Below are positions 19,575 through 29,530 of a stretch of DNA of 64,000 nucleotides, piece after piece; the first letter of the stretch is position 1; the number at the start of each line of letters is the position of its first letter. The DNA comes from a bacterium (GTDB lineage Bacteria > Armatimonadota > UBA5829): the NCBI GenBank assembly GCA_021373255.1, contig JAJFTD010000199.1, forward strand, positions 64,611-128,610. The letters run 5' to 3'. The notes beneath the pieces are model-generated. The model was given only the letters and a program-made list of their open reading frames with translations, did no database searches and was not told where the DNA came from. The translations under genes and the position numbers were made by a program.

Positions 19575-22500
19575 ATCCAATCCTCCCCGCCACTGTTATC
19601 GTAAAGATCGAGTCTACTTCGCAGCTCAAGATCGTCAATTCTGTCCACCATCTGGAACGGGATGTCAAACGAATTACAGAACGTGCCATCGCCAAGGAAG
19701 GATTCTGCTCCATCGTATATGGCTCGCGATGCGAGTTCGTGCGGGCAAGCAAAGTCGACCGTTATGCCGGAGTAATTGGCAAGCCTTCTGACTCTGGCGC
19801 TGGGAACGTAGCACAACGGCTCCAGCTTCTCATTCGCTATAACCCCTTTACGCACCAGTTCGCGTAGCACGAAATGTGCTCCAATGCCCAAGACATCCTT
19901 AATCGGCGGGGAATCCGGATCCCCTGGACCAAGACTGGAGTTGATCCTTGGAGCAACGATTATATCCATTGTGTGATGCGCCAAGTGAGGGGCCATTAGG
20001 AATGACCGCGCATAATCGCCAAGCCATTTTGATATCAGGAACATGGGCACGAACTGCTTGATCCATTGGAAGTATTCGACACGCTGCGCTTGCCGGTCAA
20101 TGTAGCTCTGGATCATTCGAACCAGAGCCTCAGGAACATCCGAAGTCGCCGCTAGTTCCGAGATCCAGCCATTTCGTTTGCACAGATCAAGAAAGCCTCT
20201 GTGCTGGCGGGGCTTGCATCGGCCCATCGTTTCTAGAGATCCCCGGAGAAGCAGCTCTAACCATGTTTCTCGCTCCTCTTGCGAATCGCGATAGTCTCCT
20301 TTTAAATTGGCGAACAGCCAATCAGGGTCCGGGTAAGTCTGCTTCTCGTACTCACGCAACATCTGTTTGCCGCAATCCTGCCACCACGAGTACATGCGCA
20401 TAAGTAGATCTGGTGAGCCAACCATCACGCTACTGATTGCCCCAGAACCAGGTGACATTTCTTCAATGTCCATGTCTAGTTCAGCCTGCAATCCGATTGC
20501 CTGTTTTCGGGTAAGCTCAGAGAAATAGCCGGAGTGCGGGTCATCGAGCCAGGTGCTATCCCGCTTTGAAGCTGCCAATTCGCGAACTCTCAGAGCAAGC
20601 TCACCGCGACTCATGTAGGCGATGAATGCCTTTCTTGACTGATCGCTCTGGGCTTGCAGCCCCCACTCGACAAGTTTCTCCGCTGGTGCAGTCATGGCAC
20701 GACGACAGCAGAGAAAGAATGCGACGCCGTGTTCGTCGTAGGACGTGCTTAGGAGATGACTTGCGGGAGCGAAGGCCGCACGCAAAGACTCTTCTTCGTG
20801 TTCAGCTGCACTCTCGACCAAGACATCTGTGCACGCACGCATAAAGCCATCCTGTGTCTCGAACTTTAGTAACTTCAGGTAGTTCTTCAGATCATCCAAT
20901 TCCTTCGAATAGTCATGTCTGTTTGGATGACGTTCGCGATTAAAAAGGTCCTCATTCACGAGCATCCCAAGCGAATTCGCCACTATGGGCACAGCCTCAT
21001 TGCGAGCACGAAGCGCTGTGGTAACCACATCGGCCAACATCGTTGTCGCTATGGCCGGCATACGACTGGATACTCTTTGCAGCCCATCGGCGATGGCTTC
21101 TGATACCGAGTTGCCAGGAGCTATTCCAACATCATCCAACAAGTGCAGTTCCCAGCATCTCTGAAGAATGTTTTCGGTTCGCAAAACGCCGCATATGATT
21201 CGTCTGATCTCAGAGATTCCCACTAGACACTGGAACTTGCCTTCTAACCCGCTTGGAACTGCTGATCTCGTATGTAGCAGCAGAGACATCCCGAATCCTT
21301 CGGACCAGATGATATTCCTCAAGATTCCGTTTGGAGATTGGCCTCTGTCGTCGACAGTGCAGTTTGCGGAGGAGGTCAATTGCCAAAGACTATTCCAGAA
21401 GTCGTATTGACCACATTGGGCATCAAGGCTCATTGCTGATCTGAAGCCATCCCAGTCACTATTCGAAAAGTCAAACAAATTAAGAAGTGCTCTTCCCAAT
21501 GCGTCGCCTGCTTCTGCTGCTGTGTTTGATGTAGTTTCTGAATTGCACGACAGTCTTGCCCGACCGACGTCCAAGCCGAAATTGCCATTTACTGCGATTC
21601 CGGCAGACAGCAGCTCGCTGGTAGGAGCAGTAACCCAGAAGGTGGGAACGTCATCAGGCAACCGAACAAATCCTGTCTTTTTTAGCCCAAACATAACCGA
21701 TGAGTTATTCTCTCCGCGTATGACAATGCATCGCATCTGCTGACCCCGATACTGCGTCAGTTCCGCTACAGCGGCCCCTGTGTTGCCGAGCTTCTGTTCG
21801 CACCACTGTAGCACCTTGTCAGCGTCCTCATCGAAGACTAACCGACAAGTGCAGATGGCACGAGAAAAGCCGATCTGGATATGTGCGAGAGAGCAGAAGC
21901 GTTCCATGACGGCCGGAGCTGTCAATTCGCCGTTTGATCGGAGAGAGATTACCGTGCCAGGCTGTGAGGTCGATTGATGGTGATTGCCAGATAGTGCCGC
22001 TCTATCCTGACTTGAAAGTCTTTTGGGATACATTCCACCGACTATTCGGCACCCAAGGTTGCCACTGCGAATGCATGGCCGGTCCGAAAACAGGAATACG
22101 CTCTTGAAGCCGAGGCCAAATTGGCCTGTGGTGTCATCGGATTCCGATTTGCTCGAGAACGACAGCACAAGCATCTTCTGGAGATCTCGATCATATCCTC
22201 GCTTCCGCGCATCATCCACGCTGATGCTAGGGAAGCGGAAAGCGTTGACAGGACGACCCCAGTGACACACGCAGATCTCGTTTCCTGTCCAGTGGAACTC
22301 AATTGTTGAGGCAAGCTCATCGTCATTGACTCCTCCGGCACTTCGGAGCTCAACTACCGCGTCGTCGGCATTTTGGAATAGCTCGAATGGAATAGACTGA
22401 GGTGAATACCGGTTGTCCTCTACGCGCCGTCTGACTGCTGTTAGAGCCTCCCGCTGAAAATCGGCGTCCTGCTCAAAGGACTGGCGCAGATCTGCTCTGA

Positions 22501-25500
22501 GTTGGATCGTTTCCCGCCTGATCTCATCCCTCACGTTTTCTGGGAGTGAATCGTGAGATGACCGGTATTGATAGGATAAGTAGCGGAGATCATCTCTTCT
22601 TTTTGCGAACCCCTTGAGCTTGCCAAGGTTGCGATCTGTCAACTGCTGGAAGTAGAACAGTGCATCATCCAGAATCATCTGCTGTGCGATCGCTAGGTCA
22701 GCCTGGTCTGTCTGAGTGAGGAGTTCCCATGTGTTGCCCAGATTGGTTGGCTCCACGCGAAACACTGTGCGGAGGATACCGCATAGCGTCTGGTAGAGCA
22801 AGTCGTGAAGCTTCGCCGGTGTGTAGCTGGCGGGGTCGATCTTCCGCAGCCGTATTCTGGCATGTACGGACTGCGCATTTCTCGTCACTATTGGGTTGCC
22901 CAAGAGTAGGTGGTCAAAGTGCTGCGTCTGCTCAACATTGATAGGATCTCCGAGCAAGTTCAAGACCATTATAGGCGATCCGGCATCCGTACACTGAAGT
23001 GATACAATGGTCGATCGCATCACCTGATGAACATCAAAAGACTCCAACGATTGGTAGTCGAGTGTCCTGCAGAGCTCTACATGGGCTACATCTCTGAAAA
23101 GATTGCGAAGTTCGGCCCTATCCTCCTCAGGCGTGGTCAGAATCAGTCTGCTAAGCTCCGTATATACCGGTGTCGTGTGTGCTTTCAAGTGCTCCTTTAC
23201 CTGATCGTTGAATCGGGCCAGCAGAGCTTCCCAAGCACCATTCCACTTAACCTGCTCTCTCAGTTCTCGAATCCGGAACCTTGGTTGCAGCCACTCAACT
23301 GCCTGATGCAAGATGGACGTTGCATCTCCTAACAATGACAGAAACAGCCCCATGACTTCGAAGCTTATCACACTGCCCCAATCGCGGAAGTATTCCAATG
23401 GAGTAACATCAGTAAGGTTCGGTTGCGGAAGTGGGACAGCCCCGGTAGGCTGTTGGGAGTAAGTAGCTATACTCATCAGAACCTGCTCGAGGATCTCGCG
23501 GTGGTTTTCGCATAACCGAGCATCGCTGTGTACTCCCTCTTCGATGGTAAGGCAGGCTGCTGGCTGCCATCTACCTGACTCGGTCTTTAACTTCAGCTGT
23601 CGAAGGTCACTTACTGAAAAGTCGCTGCACCAGACAAGGAGTCTGAGATAGTCTGCAAACACTATCTCGGCAGCAGCATCCGAGGCGGCGGGATCCTCAA
23701 GAGCGACCAGGGTTGTCAGTATCTCTCGCTTATTGATGGGACCTAACAGGTATTTTGCCAGCGACTCGGCCGCCCCAGAACCGAGAGCCGCATACACCTC
23801 CCCGAGAACTCGCAGACCAGGTAGCTCTGAATTGAGGTTCGGTAAAGCCCGAGCGAAGACTGGCGCCAGTTCTGCTCGTGCAGTCTCAAAGGGCCCGATA
23901 GCATACTCAGGAGTATTCTGCAGTACTTCGCCCAGTAAGCTAATAGCCTGTTTACCCTTGGTGAAGAACCGATCACGCAAAACGCCAAGTTGTGGGGAGT
24001 TCTCAATAGTGGTCGCCAGAAGGCGTTCGTACATAACAGGCTGACACAGACGTGAATCTGATGAGATCCGCTCCAGAACGTCCTGTATTTCCGGAATGTA
24101 GAGGACATCCTGAGGCGCAACAGGGGATCCATCACCATTCGTGGGGAGCCAAGGGCGTGATCTCACAGTCTCTGTGATCTCAGAAGGCAGTTGAGTCGTG
24201 GACAAAGTTCCCAGTGCCGCCATAACGTCCGACGCATACTGCTCAGCATGATCGACGCTAAGAGCAGTCTCGATAAGCCGTGCCGGCTCCCACATCGGCA
24301 CCAGTCTCTCGTAACGAGCCTCCAAACTTGGAAGCACCTCGATCTGGTCCACTGACCCAACAAGCGACGATGGTACTGGATAGTCCCGCACTCTGAAAGC
24401 TTGGCCCGCTACTATTGCGTGCTCTCGCCCATCTGCCGACCTATGGATAGGGATTCTTTTCCATAACTCATCGTCTCTAATTTCGGTCAACAGCTCGATC
24501 CTCTGATCTTCGTCAAGATCGAGCCCAGTCAGTATTTCCGGATCTTCCGAAAGAAGACGTTCCACAGTCTTCGGACTCAGATTCTCCAATTCCAACGCAT
24601 CCCAGCAACGTGGAGCTATCAACTGGGCAAGTTGGAATGGGATAATGCACGATACACGATCCTGCTTGCTATAGATCCACTTGATTACCACATCCCACAC
24701 GGAGGTGGAGGAAGTGGTGGCAAACAGCGGCATGTCAACTTGGTCGTAGAGATGGGTGTCGCCGTGAAGCAGATACCTAACAGCCTTGACTGAAGGCAGA
24801 TCGCTTTCAAGATCTGCAGATAGCAGCGAGTTGAGCAGATTCGCACGTTGCTCGGGAGAATTCAGGGCTGGCATTGTAGCGAGTAATGCAGAGACGTAAT
24901 GCAGGTCGAACTCCGGCGGCACTTGTCCGGCAAACAAGGCGGTGGATGCAAGGCGACTCCGGGGGTCTTCCGGCAACCTCCAAGCCTCCCATTTCTGAAG
25001 TGCTTCTTGCAGCCCCGTTAGGAGTTTCTTATCAAGATTGCCTCCAAGGATCTTCTTCTGACTGTGTAGTTCGTCTAGCTCATGCCACGTGAATGCATGC
25101 TCTTCCTGCGAACCGAGTTGCTGTGCTCTGAAAAGGCGGAAATGCCCCAATGACTGCAGTTTCTCCAGCCTCTCCCCCTTGGTTGCTCGGAGAATGATGA
25201 GTGCAAGATTGGACCGCGATGCGGTCAGATCCCCATCGGCCAGATACTCCAACAGGCTCAATGACTCGTCTATGCAAATGCCTCTGCCACCACTGTCAGG
25301 TATTGTTGGCAGGAGAATGAACGAAATGCCTGTGCGCGACATAAACGCATCAAGAGCATTGACATCAAGATCCCTTGGGCGATCCAAATCACTCACGTAA
25401 ACTTTGTACGATTCGGGTACATCCACGATTACCTGCTGGAACGCTTGATCGGCCAAGCCGACTAATCTCCCTTGGGACCTTGCAGCCTGCAATAGAGCCA

Positions 25501-27142
25501 CGACTCGATCCCAAGCTGGGTCTAAGGCCAACAATCTCTTTGCTGTTGAGAACTCATGGAAATACTGCAGAGCCTTGCTCTGGCGGAGTATCTCTGGCGG
25601 TGTCTCAGCCAAGAGAGAATTAGCATGATTTTGCCATCCTCTAGGAAGCCGAGCTGAGATTCGCGGTGATCTTCGCATCACCACCGGGATGCTGCCAGAT
25701 AGGCTGAGCAAGGCCGGGAAGAGTTCTAGGCAGGTTTCCAGCTGTTCGTAGGATCCTGGAAGACAACGGTAGTCCAGCTGTGTGCTCTCCAGTTTCCAGA
25801 CACACTTGCCACCGTTGACAACGGGCAGCAGCTGTTGTTCTTGGCAGATCTGTTGAATGTGCTCTTTGCAGAATTCCGAATCGGCTAGCGCAGATACAAT
25901 GTGGCCAACGTGAGCAGGATCCAGACCAAACTTGGTGATGGAGTCATATAGAGTGGGTAGCAGAAGCCTTGTTACGATCTGCTCTTCGATAAGCTTATTC
26001 CAATCGTTATCTGCCTCAATTCTCTTACGACCCGAATCCAGGAAGAAGCACCCGTGCAACAGCAACTCAACCGATGGGCAGATATTGCCAGTTGGTGTCT
26101 CTGCATCGTCCGAAAGCGGCAGGAATACACACTTACGGATTGCCATGCTGGTGAATGTGGCACTGTCGCGGAAGCAAAAAACGACAGCACCGTGAGGCAT
26201 CGCTTTATCTGGCACTTCTTCTGTTGTGCCATCACTTTGTATGCTTGCGCTTCTAGGCCAAGTATCTAGCTGCTTTATCTCGTCAAACCGCCGATCGCTG
26301 GATACTGCTTCTCGCCCGCAGTAGCGTATATGCGTGTGTTGTGACGACTCCTCAATCTCTACAGTTCCACAGAAATCGCGATCCTGGTCTGATTGCATCT
26401 CCGAAAGGGTACGTCGCGTCGAATCCTTGCTGAGAGTTACCCGGCACTGATCCGTCAGCTGACCATTGGCATCCCGCCAGAATGTCACTTGCCGAACGTT
26501 CTTCAACAGCGGCATCATTATCGCTATCTGGTCTGCCATGTCCGGTATGTTGATGACATCGGTATCAGGAAAATCCCGGCGGATCGCATCCCGACCGTCA
26601 AGTTGATTCTGGGTCCTTAGCGGCAGCCATAGGCAGAACCATCTGGCACATCCGTGCGGCCATTTGTCCAGATAGCTGTGAAGGTAGTCGCGATCATTGT
26701 TTTGCAATTCCCAATCATTGTGCTTTTCTAAGTCGAACCACGGGCTGACTATATCTCCAATGCGGCCATTTCTCGCCGGCTGGTTTTCCGAAAAGCTGTA
26801 TAGGAATGCCTCACACCAGTGGAAGACACTCTTCATTCCCAAGCCGAATTTACCAACTTTATCCTGATTAGCGCCCTTTGTACCGGCTCCAATATCAGTG
26901 AGTGCCTCTTCGTGCTCTGGACAGAACTCCCCATTGTTTAGCACGACAACAGCCGGGCTGCACAACATTGGATGCTCCGAGCCAGGCAAGCAAGACACAG
27001 GGGCTAGGTGGAGCTCAGTTGCGCCAGCATCATCAGCGTTTTGCACAATCTCCTTTACGACCGAGCCCTCATCGTATCGGTCACGGAGCATATTGCGCAG
27101 TTCCTGTATTCTACCGTAAGGTGACTGCTTCAGCGTCTTCAT
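19571..27142 (-). CDS. Giant protein with two HSP90/sacsin-type GHKL ATPase modules
   Basis: Protein of 2523 residues. Residues 1-300 form a sacsin-like GHKL ATPase: the N-box EIVQNADDAGAT near residue 34 and the G-loop GKFGLGMKSVF near residue 100. A second, clearly separate GHKL module lies near residues 1560-1800, with N-box ELFQNADDA at about 1587 and G-loop GQFGLGFKSVF at about 1674. About 1250 residues of helical and mixed sequence lie between them and about 700 follow; I recognise no nuclease or transmembrane motif there. GHKL ATPases of this type (HSP90, MutL, sacsin) clamp and open on ATP hydrolysis, and sacsin-like ones are recurrent in prokaryotic conflict loci. It is coupled to the SNF2 helicase downstream and lies just behind brxL. 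No good ribosome site precedes the ATG at 27142. The function is unknown; an anti-phage role is inferred from position. Confidence 0.82.
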   Translation of the reverse strand: MKTLKQSPYGRIQELRNMLRDRYDEGSVVKEIVQNADDAGATELHLAPVSCLPGSEHPMLCSPAVVVLNNGEFCPEHEEALTDIGAGTKGANQDKVGKFGLGMKSVFHWCEAFLYSFSENQPARNGRIGDIVSPWFDLEKHNDWELQNNDRDYLHSYLDKWPHGCARWFCLWLPLRTQNQLDGRDAIRRDFPDTDVINIPDMADQIAIMMPLLKNVRQVTFWRDANGQLTDQCRVTLSKDSTRRTLSEMQSDQDRDFCGTVEIEESSQHTHIRYCGREAVSSDRRFDEIKQLDTWPRSASIQSDGTTEEVPDKAMPHGAVVFCFRDSATFTSMAIRKCVFLPLSDDAETPTGNICPSVELLLHGCFFLDSGRKRIEADNDWNKLIEEQIVTRLLLPTLYDSITKFGLDPAHVGHIVSALADSEFCKEHIQQICQEQQLLPVVNGGKCVWKLESTQLDYRCLPGSYEQLETCLELFPALLSLSGSIPVVMRRSPRISARLPRGWQNHANSLLAETPPEILRQSKALQYFHEFSTAKRLLALDPAWDRVVALLQAARSQGRLVGLADQAFQQVIVDVPESYKVYVSDLDRPRDLDVNALDAFMSRTGISFILLPTIPDSGGRGICIDESLSLLEYLADGDLTASRSNLALIILRATKGERLEKLQSLGHFRLFRAQQLGSQEEHAFTWHELDELHSQKKILGGNLDKKLLTGLQEALQKWEAWRLPEDPRSRLASTALFAGQVPPEFDLHYVSALLATMPALNSPEQRANLLNSLLSADLESDLPSVKAVRYLLHGDTHLYDQVDMPLFATTSSTSVWDVVIKWIYSKQDRVSCIIPFQLAQLIAPRCWDALELENLSPKTVERLLSEDPEILTGLDLDEDQRIELLTEIRDDELWKRIPIHRSADGREHAIVAGQAFRVRDYPVPSSLVGSVDQIEVLPSLEARYERLVPMWEPARLIETALSVDHAEQYASDVMAALGTLSTTQLPSEITETVRSRPWLPTNGDGSPVAPQDVLYIPEIQDVLERISSDSRLCQPVMYERLLATTIENSPQLGVLRDRFFTKGKQAISLLGEVLQNTPEYAIGPFETARAELAPVFARALPNLNSELPGLRVLGEVYAALGSGAAESLAKYLLGPINKREILTTLVALEDPAASDAAAEIVFADYLRLLVWCSDFSVSDLRQLKLKTESGRWQPAACLTIEEGVHSDARLCENHREILEQVLMSIATYSQQPTGAVPLPQPNLTDVTPLEYFRDWGSVISFEVMGLFLSLLGDATSILHQAVEWLQPRFRIRELREQVKWNGAWEALLARFNDQVKEHLKAHTTPVYTELSRLILTTPEEDRAELRNLFRDVAHVELCRTLDYQSLESFDVHQVMRSTIVSLQCTDAGSPIMVLNLLGDPINVEQTQHFDHLLLGNPIVTRNAQSVHARIRLRKIDPASYTPAKLHDLLYQTLCGILRTVFRVEPTNLGNTWELLTQTDQADLAIAQQMILDDALFYFQQLTDRNLGKLKGFAKRRDDLRYLSYQYRSSHDSLPENVRDEIRRETIQLRADLRQSFEQDADFQREALTAVRRRVEDNRYSPQSIPFELFQNADDAVVELRSAGGVNDDELASTIEFHWTGNEICVCHWGRPVNAFRFPSISVDDARKRGYDRDLQKMLVLSFSSKSESDDTTGQFGLGFKSVFLFSDRPCIRSGNLGCRIVGGMYPKRLSSQDRAALSGNHHQSTSQPGTVISLRSNGELTAPAVMERFCSLAHIQIGFSRAICTCRLVFDEDADKVLQWCEQKLGNTGAAVAELTQYRGQQMRCIVIRGENNSSVMFGLKKTGFVRLPDDVPTFWVTAPTSELLSAGIAVNGNFGLDVGRARLSCNSETTSNTAAEAGDALGRALLNLFDFSNSDWDGFRSAMSLDAQCGQYDFWNSLWQLTSSANCTVDDRGQSPNGILRNIIWSEGFGMSLLLHTRSAVPSGLEGKFQCLVGISEIRRIICGVLRTENILQRCWELHLLDDVGIAPGNSVSEAIADGLQRVSSRMPAIATTMLADVVTTALRARNEAVPIVANSLGMLVNEDLFNRERHPNRHDYSKELDDLKNYLKLLKFETQDGFMRACTDVLVESAAEHEEESLRAAFAPASHLLSTSYDEHGVAFFLCCRRAMTAPAEKLVEWGLQAQSDQSRKAFIAYMSRGELALRVRELAASKRDSTWLDDPHSGYFSELTRKQAIGLQAELDMDIEEMSPGSGAISSVMVGSPDLLMRMYSWWQDCGKQMLREYEKQTYPDPDWLFANLKGDYRDSQEERETWLELLLRGSLETMGRCKPRQHRGFLDLCKRNGWISELAATSDVPEALVRMIQSYIDRQAQRVEYFQWIKQFVPMFLISKWLGDYARSFLMAPHLAHHTMDIIVAPRINSSLGPGDPDSPPIKDVLGIGAHFVLRELVRKGVIANEKLEPLCYVPSARVRRLANYSGITVDFACPHELASRAIYDGAESFLGDGTFCNSFDIPFQMVDRIDDLELRSRLDLYDNSGGEDWI

Positions 27143-27170
27143 CCGGAATTTGGGACTAGCTCAGCACTAG

Positions 27171-27479
27171 TTAGAACATGCCGCCGTCGTTAGACGAAAA
27201 TTTCAGCTTGCCGCTTACCTCCTTTAGAATGTGGTTTAGATTCTCTACTTCTTCTTCAGGCACTGCCGAATCTATTTCGACAGTCACTGTATTGTCCGGC
27301 TTCTACGCAATTTGGACAGCTTAGCACTTGGTTTGGCCAGCCCACACTCTCTGGTCACGTTGTGATATCACAATGTGCTCGATAGATAGTTGCACGGTAT
27401 CGTATCCACAACACATAGCGCGGAACTCATCAGGATGTATCTCGACCCAACAGAGCAATAGTAGGCCCGAAGATAGCAT
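27171..27479 (-). pseudogene. Broken or frameshifted small gene, possible zinc-ribbon protein
   Basis: In one frame this stretch would encode about 102 residues, starting with an ATG 8 bases after the brxL stop. Two in-frame stops (TAA at 27321-27323 and TAG six codons on) interrupt it. The two halves look protein-like: first 52 residues including WVEIHPDEFRAMCCGYDTVQ, then a tail with KPDNTVTVEIDSAVPEEEVE that ends SSNDGGMF. Between the stops, the +1 frame reads VLSCPNCVE, which contains a C-x2-C knuckle. A pair of compensating single-base indels would restore one continuous frame. It may be a decayed gene, a sequencing error, or two short genes. I do not recognise the family. The only other content of the gap before 27142 is a spacer of about 30 bases. 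Confidence 0.4.
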
Positions 27480-27487
27480 GTTATCGC

Positions 27488-29518
27488 CTAGACTTCCACT
27501 GCCTTCATAAGCGCCCGATCAGGATCACCGTAGAATACTACATCCATTTTCTCCACGACCTCTTCGGGCAGAGCGGTGAACTGAGATTTGTTAGCAAGTG
27601 GCACCAGAACGCGAAGTGCACCATTATCGAGACCCAGTTGCAGTGGCTCAGTGATTGAGGTTGCTCCTTTAATGTTCCCCTGGATTGTCAAATCGCCTAA
27701 AATCATAGTCCCAGCTTGTATCCTGCGATTCTGGACAGCTGACATAATCGCAGCATAGAAGGCAACTCCGCAAGCACATTCAATTCTTCCACCACTCAAG
27801 TCAACAGCTTCTGCCGATATATCTTTCTGTGCAAGGATTTCCACTAGGCCCATCCGCTCCTTTGCAGTTTGCAGATAACTAACAGCTCTGTTGAGCGATT
27901 CCTTGAGACCTTTTTCAAGTCCAGCCGGAGTTCGAACTTTTCCTGTTCCAAGACTAATTGTCACCTCTATCCGGTAGATCGCCACATTGCCATCGATGTC
28001 GACGCTTGCAGTGTATACGGTACCAGGCGGCAATGGATCTGGTGAGATAAGATTAGAACCGCCCTGCTCGGGGATACCCACACTTCTCTCGATGCCATCA
28101 TCGATATCCATGTAGGAAAAACTGGTCTTATAGAACTCGAAAGAGCCGCGTTTCTTCAGTTGCTCCTTCACGCGTCGGCGGCCTTCCATTGCCAATTCAA
28201 GATATTCGATGATCTCGGGCCTCTCGAACTCCCCGTGTGGATGTATGAGCTTTAGTAGCCCGCTGACCGTGCGCCTGATTCCGTTAGCATCACGACCTTC
28301 AACATGCGAGCCAAACCTGAATGATCTCTCGGCAGTATCGTAATGATTAAGTTTCCGCAGGCTGTGAAAAGCTTCCGCTAAGTAATCGGTCACAAATCCG
28401 TAGCCAGATGTCAAGATGTCTTTGCTGTTCTTTGGCATCTCCCAGCCAGGAAGGTAGAAGTGGAATCGGTCGATAATGGCGAGGTCGAACTCCTTGGGCA
28501 GTGGTTGGAACAGATCGGTGGCGCTGTTCTGCACCAACGTATCGACAGGTTGGTTTAGGTTGCCGACGAAACACATGGACGCATCTGCATAGACCTGGGT
28601 GATCCCGCGGCTGAACCGACCGTTGGCCATATAGTCCTTCATGATCTGAAGCGCGTCAGAATCAGAGACTCGCATGCCCCCGACTTCATCAAAGGCAACT
28701 GTATCCCAATGCCCAACAAGACCCACCTGCCGGCGCGCATTGTTGTAAAAGAGATTTGCAGTGCTGGCTTTGCCGCCGGATATCAAGATGCAGTATGGAG
28801 ACATCTCGCTGTAGACATAAGACTTGCCTGTACCACGTGGGCCGAGTTCAATGAAGTTGTAGTTCTTTTCTACCAAAGGTATCAGTCTGGTCAGTTGAAG
28901 CAGCTTGACGCGGTGCTCCATCCTGTCGGGTTCAAGACCAATACTGCGGAGCAGGACATCAATCCATTCTTCAGTAGTGAACTGCTTGCGGCAGTCAAGA
29001 AACTCGTCAAAGTCGAACCTGGCCAACTGAATGGGCTTCAGGTCATTGATGTGAAAAGGGCTACCCTTTTTGCCGTCTTCACTGGGCATATACTCAATAT
29101 CTACTATCGCCCATACCCCTCCCTCAAGGAGGCGCTCGTAGTTCCTGTAGAAATTGTCAGTGATGTGGACCTTGTTATAGCTGAAGTTATCCAGCGTAGC
29201 CCAATACTTGTCTTCGCTTGGTACAAAGCGTACTTCCACGCGGTCAATGAACCGATGATGCCCGCGTTGTTCAACCATGGACTGCGCCTTATTGGCTTCG
29301 TCATGCCTAAAATAGTTGGTGCGGAGTGTTTCTTTGACGGCATCAATACCTATTCGTATTTCATCTTCGTCGTCGGAGGCACAGTACTTGCCCAGCAGGT
29401 ACTCCAGGACGTAGGAGGGCACATTCTCTCCGCCTTTGATTTGATGCAGCAGGTCCTTGCGGACTACCTTGCCCGCACAGACCCGGCAAAGCTTTTGATT
29501 CAGTTCCGATTGCCCCAT
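27488..29518 (-). CDS. brxL: BREX protein BrxL (AAA+ ATPase with Lon-like C-terminal domain)
   Basis: Protein of 676 residues with the usual BrxL length and layout. It has an N-terminal region with a CRVC pair, a AAA+ core with Walker A GPRGTGKS near residue 227 and Walker B-like FDEVGG, and a C-terminal Lon-protease-like fold (about residues 570-676). Aligned by eye with E. coli Lon, the catalytic Ser falls on Ala in ECACGVAF and the catalytic Lys on Pro in SITEPLQ, so proteolysis seems unlikely. BrxL is known as a DNA-stimulated AAA+ ring needed for phage restriction but not for BREX methylation. The start at 29518 has an AGGAGG site 5 bases away. It follows pglZ by 12 bases, the canonical type 1 BREX order, and closes the recognisable BREX gene set. 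Confidence 0.93.
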   Translation of the reverse strand: MGQSELNQKLCRVCAGKVVRKDLLHQIKGGENVPSYVLEYLLGKYCASDDEDEIRIGIDAVKETLRTNYFRHDEANKAQSMVEQRGHHRFIDRVEVRFVPSEDKYWATLDNFSYNKVHITDNFYRNYERLLEGGVWAIVDIEYMPSEDGKKGSPFHINDLKPIQLARFDFDEFLDCRKQFTTEEWIDVLLRSIGLEPDRMEHRVKLLQLTRLIPLVEKNYNFIELGPRGTGKSYVYSEMSPYCILISGGKASTANLFYNNARRQVGLVGHWDTVAFDEVGGMRVSDSDALQIMKDYMANGRFSRGITQVYADASMCFVGNLNQPVDTLVQNSATDLFQPLPKEFDLAIIDRFHFYLPGWEMPKNSKDILTSGYGFVTDYLAEAFHSLRKLNHYDTAERSFRFGSHVEGRDANGIRRTVSGLLKLIHPHGEFERPEIIEYLELAMEGRRRVKEQLKKRGSFEFYKTSFSYMDIDDGIERSVGIPEQGGSNLISPDPLPPGTVYTASVDIDGNVAIYRIEVTISLGTGKVRTPAGLEKGLKESLNRAVSYLQTAKERMGLVEILAQKDISAEAVDLSGGRIECACGVAFYAAIMSAVQNRRIQAGTMILGDLTIQGNIKGATSITEPLQLGLDNGALRVLVPLANKSQFTALPEEVVEKMDVVFYGDPDRALMKAVEV

Positions 29519-29530
29519 CTGTTCCTCCTA

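Noticed and set aside
16887-27142. The SNF2 helicase and nearby methylase as a DISARM system
   Set aside because: No drmA, drmB or drmC gene is present, and the methyltransferase is a clear PglX inside a BREX operon.
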